From positions 3,534,001 to 3,598,000 of the forward strand of contig NC_022663.1 in the NCBI RefSeq assembly GCF_000157895.3: a stretch of 64,000 nucleotides of DNA, given 5' to 3'. Origin of the DNA: Mycobacterium kansasii ATCC 12478 (GTDB lineage Bacteria > Actinomycetota > Actinomycetes > Mycobacteriales > Mycobacteriaceae). Position 1 is the first letter of the stretch. Each line of letters starts with the position of its first letter. This document shows, one piece after another, positions 52,019 through 60,156 of this stretch. The notes beneath the pieces are model-generated. The model searched no databases, was not told the DNA's origin, and saw only the letters and a list, made by a program, of their open reading frames with translations. Both the position numbers and the translations under genes were made by a program.

Positions 52019-52578
52019 GATGTCGTCCTTCGCATTTGGAAACGGGGCGCCGTTGTCACCACGGTCAGCAGCACAAACGCCAGGGTGGCGGCGGTGGTGC
52101 GCGCAGCATGGGCGAGCTGCCAGCGGTCGCGCACGCCCGACCAGTCGCTCGGCGGCACCAGCACCGACCAACCTTGTTGCGCGTTGTTGATCGGGACGCT
52201 GACTGCTGCGCTGATCGCAGTCGCCGTCAGTAGCATCAGCAGCGCCACCAGCACCCACCGGCCGCCGCGGCCACGTCGCCGAACCATATACAGCGTCAAC
52301 GCCGTTGCGGCCGCGATCGCGGGCACCAGCAGCACTGCGGCAAGGCCGCCAAGCCGGTCGAGCTCGATCAGCCGGACCTGGGCGTACACCGACGCCCCGG
52401 CACCACGCAAACTGCTTTCGAGGACCGCCACCGTGATCAGGAAACCGGCGAAAAGTCCGCTGAAGAGCACCGCGAGGTAAGCCGACGCTGACTCAAGCAG
52501 CCCTGGCGCTTTTCGATTCGAGGCACCGGCAGTGTCGGTGTCGTTGCGCGGGAAGGAGATATCGGATGAGGCCGACAT
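52015..52578 (-). CDS. DUF1772 membrane protein
   Basis: A 187-aa protein with four hydrophobic helices (SAYLAVLFSGLFAGFLITVAVLE, GGLAAVLLVPAIAAATALTLYM, GRWVLVALLMLLTATAISAAVSVPINNAQQGW, AARTTAATLAFVLLTVVTT). The VPINNAQQGW segment after helix three and the W-x-x-AHAART motif before helix four are typical of the DUF1772/anthrone-oxygenase-like family. Role unknown; often found next to NmrA-type proteins. Start ATG 52578, 18 bp after the upstream gene. Confidence 0.82.
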   Translation of the reverse strand: MSASSDISFPRNDTDTAGASNRKAPGLLESASAYLAVLFSGLFAGFLITVAVLESSLRGAGASVYAQVRLIELDRLGGLAAVLLVPAIAAATALTLYMVRRRGRGGRWVLVALLMLLTATAISAAVSVPINNAQQGWSVLVPPSDWSGVRDRWQLAHAARTTAATLAFVLLTVVTTAPRFQMRRTTS

Positions 52579-52596
52579 GGCTTTGCCCCCTTGGTT

Positions 52597-53340
52597 TCAG
52601 GCACGTTCGGCGCCGGTCCGGCGCGTCGGTAGGTCAGCGGGGCGGGGTGCGTTGCCCGACGAGGCCTCCCGACGAATCATCTGCCACACACTCGGAGTGT
52701 CCTCGGTGGTCGAGACAACGACGGTTTTGCCCACCGCGGACGAATCAGCGGTCAGCGCCACCAGATAGTCCGCCAGATCGACGCGAGCGGTGAACGCGCC
52801 GACGGGTTCGATATCGCCGGACAGGTAGTGGGTTGGTGCGGGAAGGTCGAACAGACCCGAGGGGCGGACAATGGTCCAGTCGAGCCTGCTGCCGCGCACG
52901 ATGCTTTCCATGCGCCGGATGTCGTCATACACCGTCTTGCCGATAGTCCGGGTGATGATCGGCTCGATCAGCCGAATTGAGATCGGTGCCGCACGGCGCC
53001 GGCTCGGGTGCGCCGCGGTGGAGCTGACCACGATCAGGCGTGGCACGCCAGCGCCGCGCATCGCGTCCACGATGGCGCGGGTGCCGACCGAGTACGTGTC
53101 AACCCGCTCACGGGTGAACGACACCCCCAGCACCGAGACGACGGCATCTGCGCCTCGCACAATCAGGCTGACCGCGGCCGCGTCCCGCGCATCGGCGCCG
53201 GCCACGGTCAACCCGTGCCCAGCGATCGGAAATTCGCGAGGGCGGCGGGTCACGGCGGTGACGCGGTGCCCCGCCGCCAATGCCAGAGCGGTCACGAGAC
53301 GACCCGTCTGGCCGTTCGCCCCGAAGATCACCAGATTCAT
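52597..53340 (-). CDS. NAD(P)H-binding (SDR-like) protein
   Basis: A 247-aa atypical SDR: NLVIFGANGQTGRLVTALALAAGHRVTAVTRRPREF with GxxGxxG, GADAVVSVLGVSFTRE, RLIVVSSTAAHPS, and DWTIVRPSGLFDLPAPTHY. The NADPH-dependent epimerase/flavin-reductase-like family acts on small metabolites or as a redox sensor. Start ATG 53340 has GGGGAGG upstream. It is the first gene of the leftward operon and has a perfect 15-bp palindrome 15 bp upstream of its start. Confidence 0.87.
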   Translation of the reverse strand: MNLVIFGANGQTGRLVTALALAAGHRVTAVTRRPREFPIAGHGLTVAGADARDAAAVSLIVRGADAVVSVLGVSFTRERVDTYSVGTRAIVDAMRGAGVPRLIVVSSTAAHPSRRRAAPISIRLIEPIITRTIGKTVYDDIRRMESIVRGSRLDWTIVRPSGLFDLPAPTHYLSGDIEPVGAFTARVDLADYLVALTADSSAVGKTVVVSTTEDTPSVWQMIRREASSGNAPRPADLPTRRTGAERA

Positions 53341-53355
53341 TAGGCCTCCCCTAGA

Positions 53356-53370
53356 ATCACTGTCAGTGAT
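53356..53370. promoter_or_regulatory. Perfect palindrome ATCACTG-T-CAGTGAT upstream of the island operon
   Basis: A 15-bp perfect palindrome in the leader of the operon starting at 53340. A TATAAC box (complement of 53378-53383) just upstream could be its -10 element, which would place the palindrome at the transcript start. A typical operator layout for TetR or MarR proteins. Confidence 0.6.
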
Positions 53371-53534
53371 CATCACGTTATATGACTATCCTGAGGATGC
53401 TAATAGTGTGTGACGTGCATCACGGTGGCAATCTGATCGGCACACTTCGCCCACGAGTCGACAGCCTCTCCGCCGCGGGGTCACGGTAACAACGAACAGG
53501 TTAGGATTGTCACAGGACGTGATGGTATATCGAG

Positions 53535-53759
53535 GTGATCGGGAAACCGCTTCGCTATGACGAGCTTTCGGTGCAGGAAGTGAACGAGCGAATGGTTTCC
53601 CAAGGAATGCCCATGGCATTTGTGACGGCCCTGATGGTTCGGCATTCCCGCGAGGTCGGGCGGGCGCTTGTGACCAGCGAGGCCGGGCAGATTCTCGGCT
53701 GCCCTGCGAAGACGTACGCCGACTGGGTCAATGACCATGTGGAACTCTTCGTGGACTGA
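53535..53759 (+). pseudogene. C-terminal remnant of an NmrA-like protein
   Basis: 74 codons (GTG 53535 to TGA 53759) encode LRYDELSVQEVNERMVSQGMPMAFVTALMVRHSR followed by GQILGCPAKTYADWVNDHVELF. This is clearly the C-terminal domain of an NmrA-type protein like that at 51167 (GRPAQSFAAWVADHRELF). The NAD-binding N-terminal two thirds is missing. Probably a truncated gene. Confidence 0.65.
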
Positions 53760-53841
53760 CGCCGCAGCCAAGCTCTCAGGAAATCGTTCGTTGCAAAGCC
53801 GGCAGCACTGCGTCTGCTCGAGGGTTCCATTCGACGGCGGT

Positions 53842-53861
53842 TATGTATATCATCATACATA
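53842..53861. promoter_or_regulatory. TetR operator overlapping the TetR start codon
   Basis: TATGTAT-N6-ATACATA, perfect 7-bp arms, ending on the first base of the proposed start ATG 53861. In such GC-rich DNA an AT-only inverted repeat here strongly suggests autoregulation by the gene product. Confidence 0.6.
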
Positions 53862-54448
53862 TGCCTGGCCCCCGTGAACGGATGGTCGTGTCTGCGGCCT
53901 TGCTGATCCGCGAGCGTGGCGCACGCGCCACGGCCATCGCCGATGTGCTACAGCACAGCGGCGCGCCGCGCGGGTCGGCCTACCACTACTTCCCGGGCGG
54001 GCGGACCCAGTTGCTGTGCGAGGCCGTCGACTACGCCGGTGAGCACGTCGCGGCCATCATCACCGAGCCGCGCGACAGCCTCGAACTGCTGGACACGCTG
54101 ATCGGCAAGTACCGCGAGCAGTTGCTCGCCAGCGACTTTCGCGCGGGCTGCCCCATCGCGGCGGTGGCGGTCGAAGCCGGCGAGGGCCCCGACAGCGAGC
54201 GGATGACCCCGGTGATCGAGCATGCGGCGGCGGTGTTCGACCGCTGGTCAGCACTGATCGCGCAGCGCTTCGTCGGCGACGGCATACCTGCCGGCCGGGC
54301 CAACGAACTAGCGGTATTTGCCACATCGGCTCTGGAAGGCGCGCTGCTGCTGGCCCGGGTACGGCGTGACCTGACGCCGCTCGAATCGGTTCACCGCCAG
54401 TTGCACCACCTGCTACTGGCCGAGCTGCCGGAAGGGAAACCTCGATGA
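53861..54448 (+). CDS. TetR-family regulator (Rv0196-like)
   Basis: A 195-aa regulator, near-identical to M. tuberculosis Rv0196. HTH: MVVSAALLIRERGARATAIADVLQHSGAPRGSAYHYFPGGRTQLLCEAVDYAG (residues 7-60), with a TetR_C-type ligand domain containing DFRAGCPIAAVAVEAG. ATG 53861 is chosen, since the alternative at 53843 would put the AT-rich operator inside the gene. Its stop overlaps the start of the molybdopterin oxidoreductase (ATGA), so it probably controls it. Confidence 0.9.
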   Translation: MPGPRERMVVSAALLIRERGARATAIADVLQHSGAPRGSAYHYFPGGRTQLLCEAVDYAGEHVAAIITEPRDSLELLDTLIGKYREQLLASDFRAGCPIAAVAVEAGEGPDSERMTPVIEHAAAVFDRWSALIAQRFVGDGIPAGRANELAVFATSALEGALLLARVRRDLTPLESVHRQLHHLLLAELPEGKPR

Positions 54449-56718
54449 CCACCACGGATTGGCAGCCCACGGCCTGCATCCTCTGCGAATGCAACTGCGG
54501 CATCGTGGTGCAGGTAGCAGACCGCAAACTGGCCCGCATCCGCGGCGACAAAGCGCATCCGGCGTCGCAGGGCTACACCTGCAACAAGGCGCTGCGCTTG
54601 GATCACTACCAGAACAACCGCAGTCGGCTGACGTCGCCGCTGCGCCGCCGATCCGACGGAACCTACGAGGAAATCGACTGGGACACCGCGATTGTCGAAA
54701 TCGCCGACGGGTTCAAGCGGATCCGTGACGTCCACGGCGGCGACAAGATCTTCTATTACGGCGGCGGCGGGCAGGGCAATCATCTCGGCGGTGCCTACAG
54801 CGGCGCATTCCTGAAGGCGTTGGGCGCGCGCTACCGGTCAAATGCCCTGGCGCAGGAAAAGACCGGAGAAGCATGGATCGATTGGCAGCTATATGGCGGC
54901 CACACGCGCGGCGAATTCGAGTACGCCGAGGTATCGGTGTTCGTCGGCAAGAATCCGTGGATGTCGCAGAGCTTCCCGCGGGCTCGAGTGGTGCTCAACG
55001 ACATCGCGAAAGACCCCGCCCGGTCGATGATCGTGATCGATCCCGTCGTCACCGACACGGCCAAGATGGCAGACTTTCATCTTCGGGTGCGGCCCGGCAC
55101 CGACGCCTGGTGCATGGCGGCACTAGCGGCTGTTCTGGTTCAGGAAAACCTTTGTGACGAGGCGTTTCTCAGGGAACACGTGCACGGCGCCGACGCCGTG
55201 CGCGCCGTACTGCGGGAGGTTCCCGTCGCCGACTACGCGCAACGTTGCGGAGTGGACGAGGAATTGTTGCGAGCGGCGGCCCGGCGGATCGGCACCGCGG
55301 GCAGCGTCTCGGTGTTCGAGGACCTCGGAGTCCAGCAGGCGCCCAACAGCACCCTGTGTTCGTACTTGAACAAGATGCTGTGGATCCTCACCGGCAACTT
55401 CGCGAAACAGGGTGGCCAGCACCTGCATTCGTCGTTCGCGCCATTGTTCAGCGCGGTATCCGGACGCACGCCGGTCACCGGCGCTCCCATCATCGCCGGA
55501 CTGGTTCCGGGCAATGTCGTGCCGGAAGAGATCCTGACCGATCATCCGGACCGGTTCCGCGCTATGATCGTCGAAAGCGCTAATCCTGCTCATTCCCTTG
55601 CTGATTCGGCAGCTTGCAGGGAGGCGTTCGCAACGTTGGAGCTACTGGTGGTCGTCGACGTCGCGATGACCGAAACCGCCCGGCTGGCTCATTACGTGCT
55701 GCCGGCGTCGTCGCAGTTCGAGAAGGTCGAAGCGACCTTCTTCAACTTTGAGTTCCCGCACAACGCGGTGCACCTGCGCCACCCGATACTGGAACCGCTT
55801 TCGGGAACGTTGCCGGAGCCGGAAATCTGGTCACGGTTGGTACGCGCGTTGGATGTTGTCGACGACGCGGATCTGCGGCCGCTTCGCGAGGCGGCGCAGC
55901 AAGGTCGCCAGGCGTACACCCAAGCTTTTCTTACCGCGGTGGCGACCAATCCGACTGTGGCCAAACTGCTTCCCTACGTGCTCTACGAAACCCTCGGCCC
56001 GACACTACCGGACGGGCTGGCGGGAGCGGCTGCCCTGTGGGGACTTGCCCAGAAGACCGCGATGACCTATCCCGACGCCGTCCGGCGCGCCGGGCACGCT
56101 GACGGCAACGCCTTGTTCGACGCGATCCTGTCCGGACGTTCCGGGGTCACCTTCACCGCGCACAACTACCCGGACGACTTCGCGTTGATCAGCCACGCCG
56201 ACCACAAGATCGCCCTGGAAATCCCCGAAATGCTCGACGAGATAAGATCATTGGCCCGCGCTTCGGGGGCTTTGACGACGCCCGAGTTGCCGATCGTGCT
56301 GTCCGTGGGCGAGCGCCGCGCCTACACCGCCAACGACATCTTCCGCGACCCGTCCTGGCGCAAACGCGACGCCGACGGGGCGCTTCGGGTCAGTGTCGAA
56401 GACGCCCAAGTCCTCGGACTGGTCGACGGTGGCCGAGCCCGCATCACCACCGCGGCTGGCAGCGCGGAGGCGACTGTCGAGATCACCGAGACGATGCTGC
56501 CCGGACATGCCGCCCTGCCCAACGGCTTTGGCCTGGACTACACCGACGACGACGGCCGGCTACGCACCCCGGGCGTCGCCCCGAACACGCTGACCTCGAC
56601 ACAGTGGCGTGACCCCTATGCCGGCACACCGTGGCACAAACATGTGCCGGCGCGCATCGAGCCCTGCCCAGCTGGGGGTACCACCCGCTTGCGGGGGAAC
56701 ACAGAATCGCGTGTCTAG
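54445..56718 (+). CDS. Molybdopterin-dependent oxidoreductase (Rv0197-like)
   Basis: A 757-aa enzyme of the DMSO reductase/formate dehydrogenase family. The N-terminal 4Fe-4S motif is Cys11-x2-Cys14-x3-Cys18-x27-Cys46 (ACILCECNCG ... GYTCNKA). Then come molybdopterin-binding domains (GGGGQGNHLGGAYSGAFLKALGARYRSNA, TGNFAKQGGQH, ESANPAHSLAD) and a C-terminal MopB-type beta barrel (RVSVEDAQVLGLVDGGRARITT, LPNGFGLDY). Substrate unknown. The last 15 residues or so run into the hairpin element at 56699 and are probably not conserved. Confidence 0.92.
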   Translation: MTTTDWQPTACILCECNCGIVVQVADRKLARIRGDKAHPASQGYTCNKALRLDHYQNNRSRLTSPLRRRSDGTYEEIDWDTAIVEIADGFKRIRDVHGGDKIFYYGGGGQGNHLGGAYSGAFLKALGARYRSNALAQEKTGEAWIDWQLYGGHTRGEFEYAEVSVFVGKNPWMSQSFPRARVVLNDIAKDPARSMIVIDPVVTDTAKMADFHLRVRPGTDAWCMAALAAVLVQENLCDEAFLREHVHGADAVRAVLREVPVADYAQRCGVDEELLRAAARRIGTAGSVSVFEDLGVQQAPNSTLCSYLNKMLWILTGNFAKQGGQHLHSSFAPLFSAVSGRTPVTGAPIIAGLVPGNVVPEEILTDHPDRFRAMIVESANPAHSLADSAACREAFATLELLVVVDVAMTETARLAHYVLPASSQFEKVEATFFNFEFPHNAVHLRHPILEPLSGTLPEPEIWSRLVRALDVVDDADLRPLREAAQQGRQAYTQAFLTAVATNPTVAKLLPYVLYETLGPTLPDGLAGAAALWGLAQKTAMTYPDAVRRAGHADGNALFDAILSGRSGVTFTAHNYPDDFALISHADHKIALEIPEMLDEIRSLARASGALTTPELPIVLSVGERRAYTANDIFRDPSWRKRDADGALRVSVEDAQVLGLVDGGRARITTAAGSAEATVEITETMLPGHAALPNGFGLDYTDDDGRLRTPGVAPNTLTSTQWRDPYAGTPWHKHVPARIEPCPAGGTTRLRGNTESRV

Positions 56719-56742
56719 CCGCCAGATGATGCGATTCTGTGT
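56699..56742. terminator. 12-bp stem inverted repeat between the oxidoreductase and zmp1
   Basis: ACACAGAATCGC and GCGATTCTGTGT pair perfectly around a 20-nt loop containing the oxidoreductase stop. The gene on the other strand ends at 56766. A plausible bidirectional terminator. The GCGAGCAGACACAGAATCGC wording of its complement also resembles dispersed mycobacterial repeat (MIRU-like) ends. Confidence 0.6.
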
Positions 56743-56765
56743 CTGCTCGCGGGGAAGAACGTGAC

Positions 56766-58769
56766 CTAACTCCAGATGCGGACCCGCTGTTGCGGCGCTA
56801 AATACAGGGCATGGTCCTCGGTGACGTCGAATGCCTCGTAGAAAGCGTCGATGTTGCGCACCACGCCGTTGCACCGGAACTCCGGCGGGGAATGCGGATC
56901 GACGGCCAGCCGCCGGATCGCCTCAGCCTCACGCGCTTTGGTGCACCACACCTGGGCCCACCCGAAGAACACCCGCTGCACACCGGTAAGGCCGTCGATG
57001 ACCGGAGCGGGCTCGCCGTTCAGGGATAGCTGGTAGGCCAGCAGCGCAATGGACAGCCCACCCAGATCGCCGATGTTCTCCCCGACGGTGAACGCACCGT
57101 TCACATGGTGGCCGGCATCGAGATCTCGCGGCGTGTACGTCTCGTACTGCTCGATCAATGCCTTTGTGCGGGTAGCGAATTCGGCGCGGTCGTCGTCGGT
57201 CCACCAGTCGACCAGGTTGCCATCGCCGTCGTACTTGGCCCCCTGGTCGTCGAAGCCGTGCCCGATCTCGTGCCCGATCACAGCGCCGATGCCACCGTAG
57301 TTGGCGGCGTCGTCGGCTTCGGCATCGAAGAACGGCGGTTGCAGAATGGCTGCCGGGAAAACGATTTCGTTCATCCCAGGGTTGTAGTAGGCGTTGACCG
57401 TCTGGGGTGTCATGAACCACTCGTCGCGGTCGACCGGGCCGCCGAGCTTGGCCAGCTCGCGGTCGTGGTTGACCGCGTAGCCGCGCCGGAAGTTGCCGTA
57501 GAGGTCGTTACGGTCGATCACCAGCTTGGAGTAGTCCTTCCACTTCACCGGGTAACCGACCTTGGCGGTGAACTTGCCGAGCTTGGCCAGTGCTCGCTGC
57601 CGGGTCTGCGGGGTCATCCACTCCAACTCGCCGATGCTGACCCGGTACGCCTCCTGCAGGTTGGCTACCAGCTCGTCGATGCGGGCCTTGGCGCCCGGAG
57701 GGAAATACCTTTGCACATAAAGCTTTCCGACTGCATCGCCGATCAGTGTCTCGACCAGGGCCACGCCGCGCTTCCAGCGCTCGCGGATCTGCTGGGCGCC
57801 GGTCAGCCTGCGGCCGTAGAACTCGAAGTCCTGATCGACCAGATCGCGGGTCAGCCAGGGGGCCCGGGAACGGATCAATCGCCAACGCGCCCAACACTTC
57901 CAGTCGTCGAGGTCTTCGCTGTCCCACAGGGCCGCGAAGGCGTGCAGATAATCGGGCTGGCGCACCACCAATTCCGCGAGAGACTGCGGCGTGCTGCCCA
58001 TCCCGGTGACCCAGCCCTCCCAGTCGAAGCCGGCGCCCTCGACCTGCAGGTCGGCGAAGGTGCGCAGGTTGTAGGTGAGCTCGGCGTCACGGCGCTTGAC
58101 CACGTCCCAATGGGCGGCCGCCACCTTGCTCTCCAGCGCCACGATGCGGGCCGCGACAGCGGCGTGGGCGGCCCGGTCCTCGGGGGTGTCGCCGTACACC
58201 AAGCTGAACATCCGCGCGATGTGGCCGGGGTAGGCGGCCAGCACCGCGGCGTGCCGTTCGTCGCGGTAGTAGGACTCGTCGGGCAGGCCGATGCCGGACT
58301 GGGAGAAGTGCAGCAGGTAACGCGTGGAGTCCTTGGAGTCGGTGTCCACATAGAATCCGATGCCACCGCCCATGCCGGTGCGTTGCAGGGCGCCGATGAC
58401 CGCGGCCAAGGAGGCGCGGTCGGCGGCGCCGTCGATGGTGGCCAGCTCGTCGTGCAGTGGTTGCAGACCGCGGCGTTCGACGGCGTCCTCGTCGATGAAG
58501 CTGGCGTACAGGTCGCCGATGCGTTGCTCGTCGCCGCCGGTCGCGGCACCTGTTGCGCAGGCTTGGCTTGCTTCGACGATCAGATCGCGCACCTGCTCTT
58601 CGGCGCGGTCGAACAGCTGCCGGAAGGCGCCGTCGATCGCCCGGTCCGCAGGTATCTGGTGTTCCTTGAGCCAGCGGCCGTTGACATGGCCGAACAGGTC
58701 GTCTTGGGGGCGGGCATCGGCGTCGACGTAGCTCAGGTCGATACCGGAGCGGATGGCCTCTACTGTCAC
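56766..58769 (-). CDS. zmp1: Zinc metalloprotease Zmp1 (M13/neprilysin family)
   Basis: A 667-aa M13 endopeptidase, close in length and sequence to M. tuberculosis Zmp1 (663 aa). The N-terminal M13 domain starts GIDLSYVDADARPQDDLFGHVNGRWLKEHQIPADRA. The catalytic domain has NAYYNPGMNEIVFPAAILQPPFF, zinc motif GAVIGHEIGHGFDDQG at about residue 499, third-ligand motif GENIGDLGG, and the C-terminal CNGVVRNIDAFYEAFDV with Arg-Asn substrate contacts. It has been linked to phagosome maturation block in M. tuberculosis. GTG 58769 gives MTVEAIRSGIDLS; a long upstream extension is not homologous. Confidence 0.94.
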   Translation of the reverse strand: MTVEAIRSGIDLSYVDADARPQDDLFGHVNGRWLKEHQIPADRAIDGAFRQLFDRAEEQVRDLIVEASQACATGAATGGDEQRIGDLYASFIDEDAVERRGLQPLHDELATIDGAADRASLAAVIGALQRTGMGGGIGFYVDTDSKDSTRYLLHFSQSGIGLPDESYYRDERHAAVLAAYPGHIARMFSLVYGDTPEDRAAHAAVAARIVALESKVAAAHWDVVKRRDAELTYNLRTFADLQVEGAGFDWEGWVTGMGSTPQSLAELVVRQPDYLHAFAALWDSEDLDDWKCWARWRLIRSRAPWLTRDLVDQDFEFYGRRLTGAQQIRERWKRGVALVETLIGDAVGKLYVQRYFPPGAKARIDELVANLQEAYRVSIGELEWMTPQTRQRALAKLGKFTAKVGYPVKWKDYSKLVIDRNDLYGNFRRGYAVNHDRELAKLGGPVDRDEWFMTPQTVNAYYNPGMNEIVFPAAILQPPFFDAEADDAANYGGIGAVIGHEIGHGFDDQGAKYDGDGNLVDWWTDDDRAEFATRTKALIEQYETYTPRDLDAGHHVNGAFTVGENIGDLGGLSIALLAYQLSLNGEPAPVIDGLTGVQRVFFGWAQVWCTKAREAEAIRRLAVDPHSPPEFRCNGVVRNIDAFYEAFDVTEDHALYLAPQQRVRIWS

Positions 58770-58811
58770 CCCGCCATCCTTCCACCCCATATCGGGTGCG
58801 ACGATCGGGCC

Positions 58812-59450
58812 ATGCCCGACGAGGATGCTGATGTCGATGAGGCCGACGACTCCGGGGAAGCAACGCCGGAGCCCGACGAACCGGAGTCGACGCAGGCCGC
58901 GATGTTCTCCCACTATGGCATCGCCTCGACCGTTCTCGGTGTGCTGTCGGTGGCCGCAGTCGTGCTCGGGACTCTTATCTGGTCGGCACATCGTGACGAG
59001 GTCGCCGAGCGTGTGTACCTGAGTCGGGTCATGCGCGCGGCCGCCGAATGGACCGATGTGCTGATCAACATGAACGCCGGCAACGTCGACTCCAGCCTGC
59101 AGCGGCTGCACGACGGAACGGTCGGACAGCTCAACACCGATTTCGACGCCGCCGTGCAGCCTTACCGGCAGGTGGTGGAGAAGTTGCAGACGCGCAGCAA
59201 CGGCCGGATCGAGGCGGTGGCGATCGAAACCGTGCATCACGACCTGGATACCCAGCCCGGCAGCGCCCGGCCGGTGGTGACCACCAAATTGCCGCCCTTC
59301 GCCACCCGGACCGACTCGGTGCTGTTGGTGGCGACGTCGGTCGCCGAGAACGCCGGAGTCAAGCCCCAGACGGTGCACTGGAACCTGCGGATCGACGTCT
59401 CCGAGGTGGACGGCAAGCTGATGATCTCCGGGCTGGAGTCGATCCGATGA
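58812..59450 (+). CDS. omamA: Orphaned Mce-associated membrane protein A (OmamA, Rv0199-like)
   Basis: A 212-aa protein: acidic N-terminus (DEDADVDEADDSGEATPEPDEPE), one transmembrane helix (GIASTVLGVLSVAAVVLGTLIWSA, residues 36-59) and a periplasmic mce-associated domain. M. tuberculosis OmamA is needed for stable Mce1/Mce4 transport, so this gene functionally joins the mce1 operon 33 kb away. Start ATG 58812, divergent from zmp1 by 42 bp. ATGA overlap with the next gene. Confidence 0.87.
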   Translation: MPDEDADVDEADDSGEATPEPDEPESTQAAMFSHYGIASTVLGVLSVAAVVLGTLIWSAHRDEVAERVYLSRVMRAAAEWTDVLINMNAGNVDSSLQRLHDGTVGQLNTDFDAAVQPYRQVVEKLQTRSNGRIEAVAIETVHHDLDTQPGSARPVVTTKLPPFATRTDSVLLVATSVAENAGVKPQTVHWNLRIDVSEVDGKLMISGLESIR

Positions 59451-60148
59451 GACTCCCGACGAGAAACGCGTGGCGGCTGGCCGTATTCGACGTCGCGGCG
59501 CCGCTGGTGGCCGCCATGGCGTTGCTGGTGATCGGATTCGTGCTCGGCTGGCCGTGGTGGTGGATTTCGGCGTGCTCGGTGTTGGTGCTGCTGATCGCCG
59601 AGGGTGTGGCCGTCAATTTCTGGCTGTTTCGCCGTGATGCCGTCACCGTAGGTACCGACGACGACGCGCCGGGGCTGCGCCTGGCCGTGGTGTTCTTGTG
59701 CACGGCCGCACTGGTGGCCGCGGTGCTGACCGGATACACCCACTGGACCACGCCGGATCGCGAGTTCAATCGCGACTCCCGAACGGTGGTACAGGTCGCC
59801 ACCGGGATGGCCGAGGCGGTGGCGTCGTTCTCGCCGACGGCGCCGAACGCCTCCGTGGACCGGGCCGCGGCCATGATGGTTCCCGACCGGGCGCAAGCGT
59901 TCAAAGAGCAATACGCCAAGTCCAGCGCCGACCTGGTGCAACGCAAGGTCACCGCACAGGCGGCGACACTGTCGGCCGGAGTGGAGGCGCTCGGGCCCGC
60001 GGACGCCAGCGTGGCGGTGATTCTGCGGGTCACCCAGAACTCGCCCGGTCAACCCCCGAGTCAGGCGGCGCCGGCGGTACGGGTGACGCTGACCAAGCGC
60101 GGCAATGACTGGCTGGTGCTCGACGTGACGCCGATCAATTCCCGATAG
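59447..60148 (+). CDS. Mce-associated-like membrane protein (Rv0200-like, OmamB type)
   Basis: A 233-aa protein with three hydrophobic helices (VAAPLVAAMALLVIGFVLGW, WWWISACSVLVLLIAEGVAVNFWLF, LAVVFLCTAALVAAVLTGY). A periplasmic mce-associated domain ends in RVTLTKRGNDWLVLDVTPINSR. Coupled to omamA by the ATGA overlap. It probably acts together with OmamA on Mce complexes (inference from family and operon). Confidence 0.85.
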   Translation: MRLPTRNAWRLAVFDVAAPLVAAMALLVIGFVLGWPWWWISACSVLVLLIAEGVAVNFWLFRRDAVTVGTDDDAPGLRLAVVFLCTAALVAAVLTGYTHWTTPDREFNRDSRTVVQVATGMAEAVASFSPTAPNASVDRAAAMMVPDRAQAFKEQYAKSSADLVQRKVTAQAATLSAGVEALGPADASVAVILRVTQNSPGQPPSQAAPAVRVTLTKRGNDWLVLDVTPINSR

Positions 60149-60156
60149 GCCGGGCC

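Noticed and set aside
57105..58811. Long + strand open frame running into omamA
   Set aside because: Only the last 212 codons resemble a Mce-associated protein; the rest is antisense to zmp1.
58770..59378. N-terminal extension of the zmp1 frame
   Set aside because: It runs antisense through omamA and has no M13 homology; the GTG 58769 start matches Zmp1.
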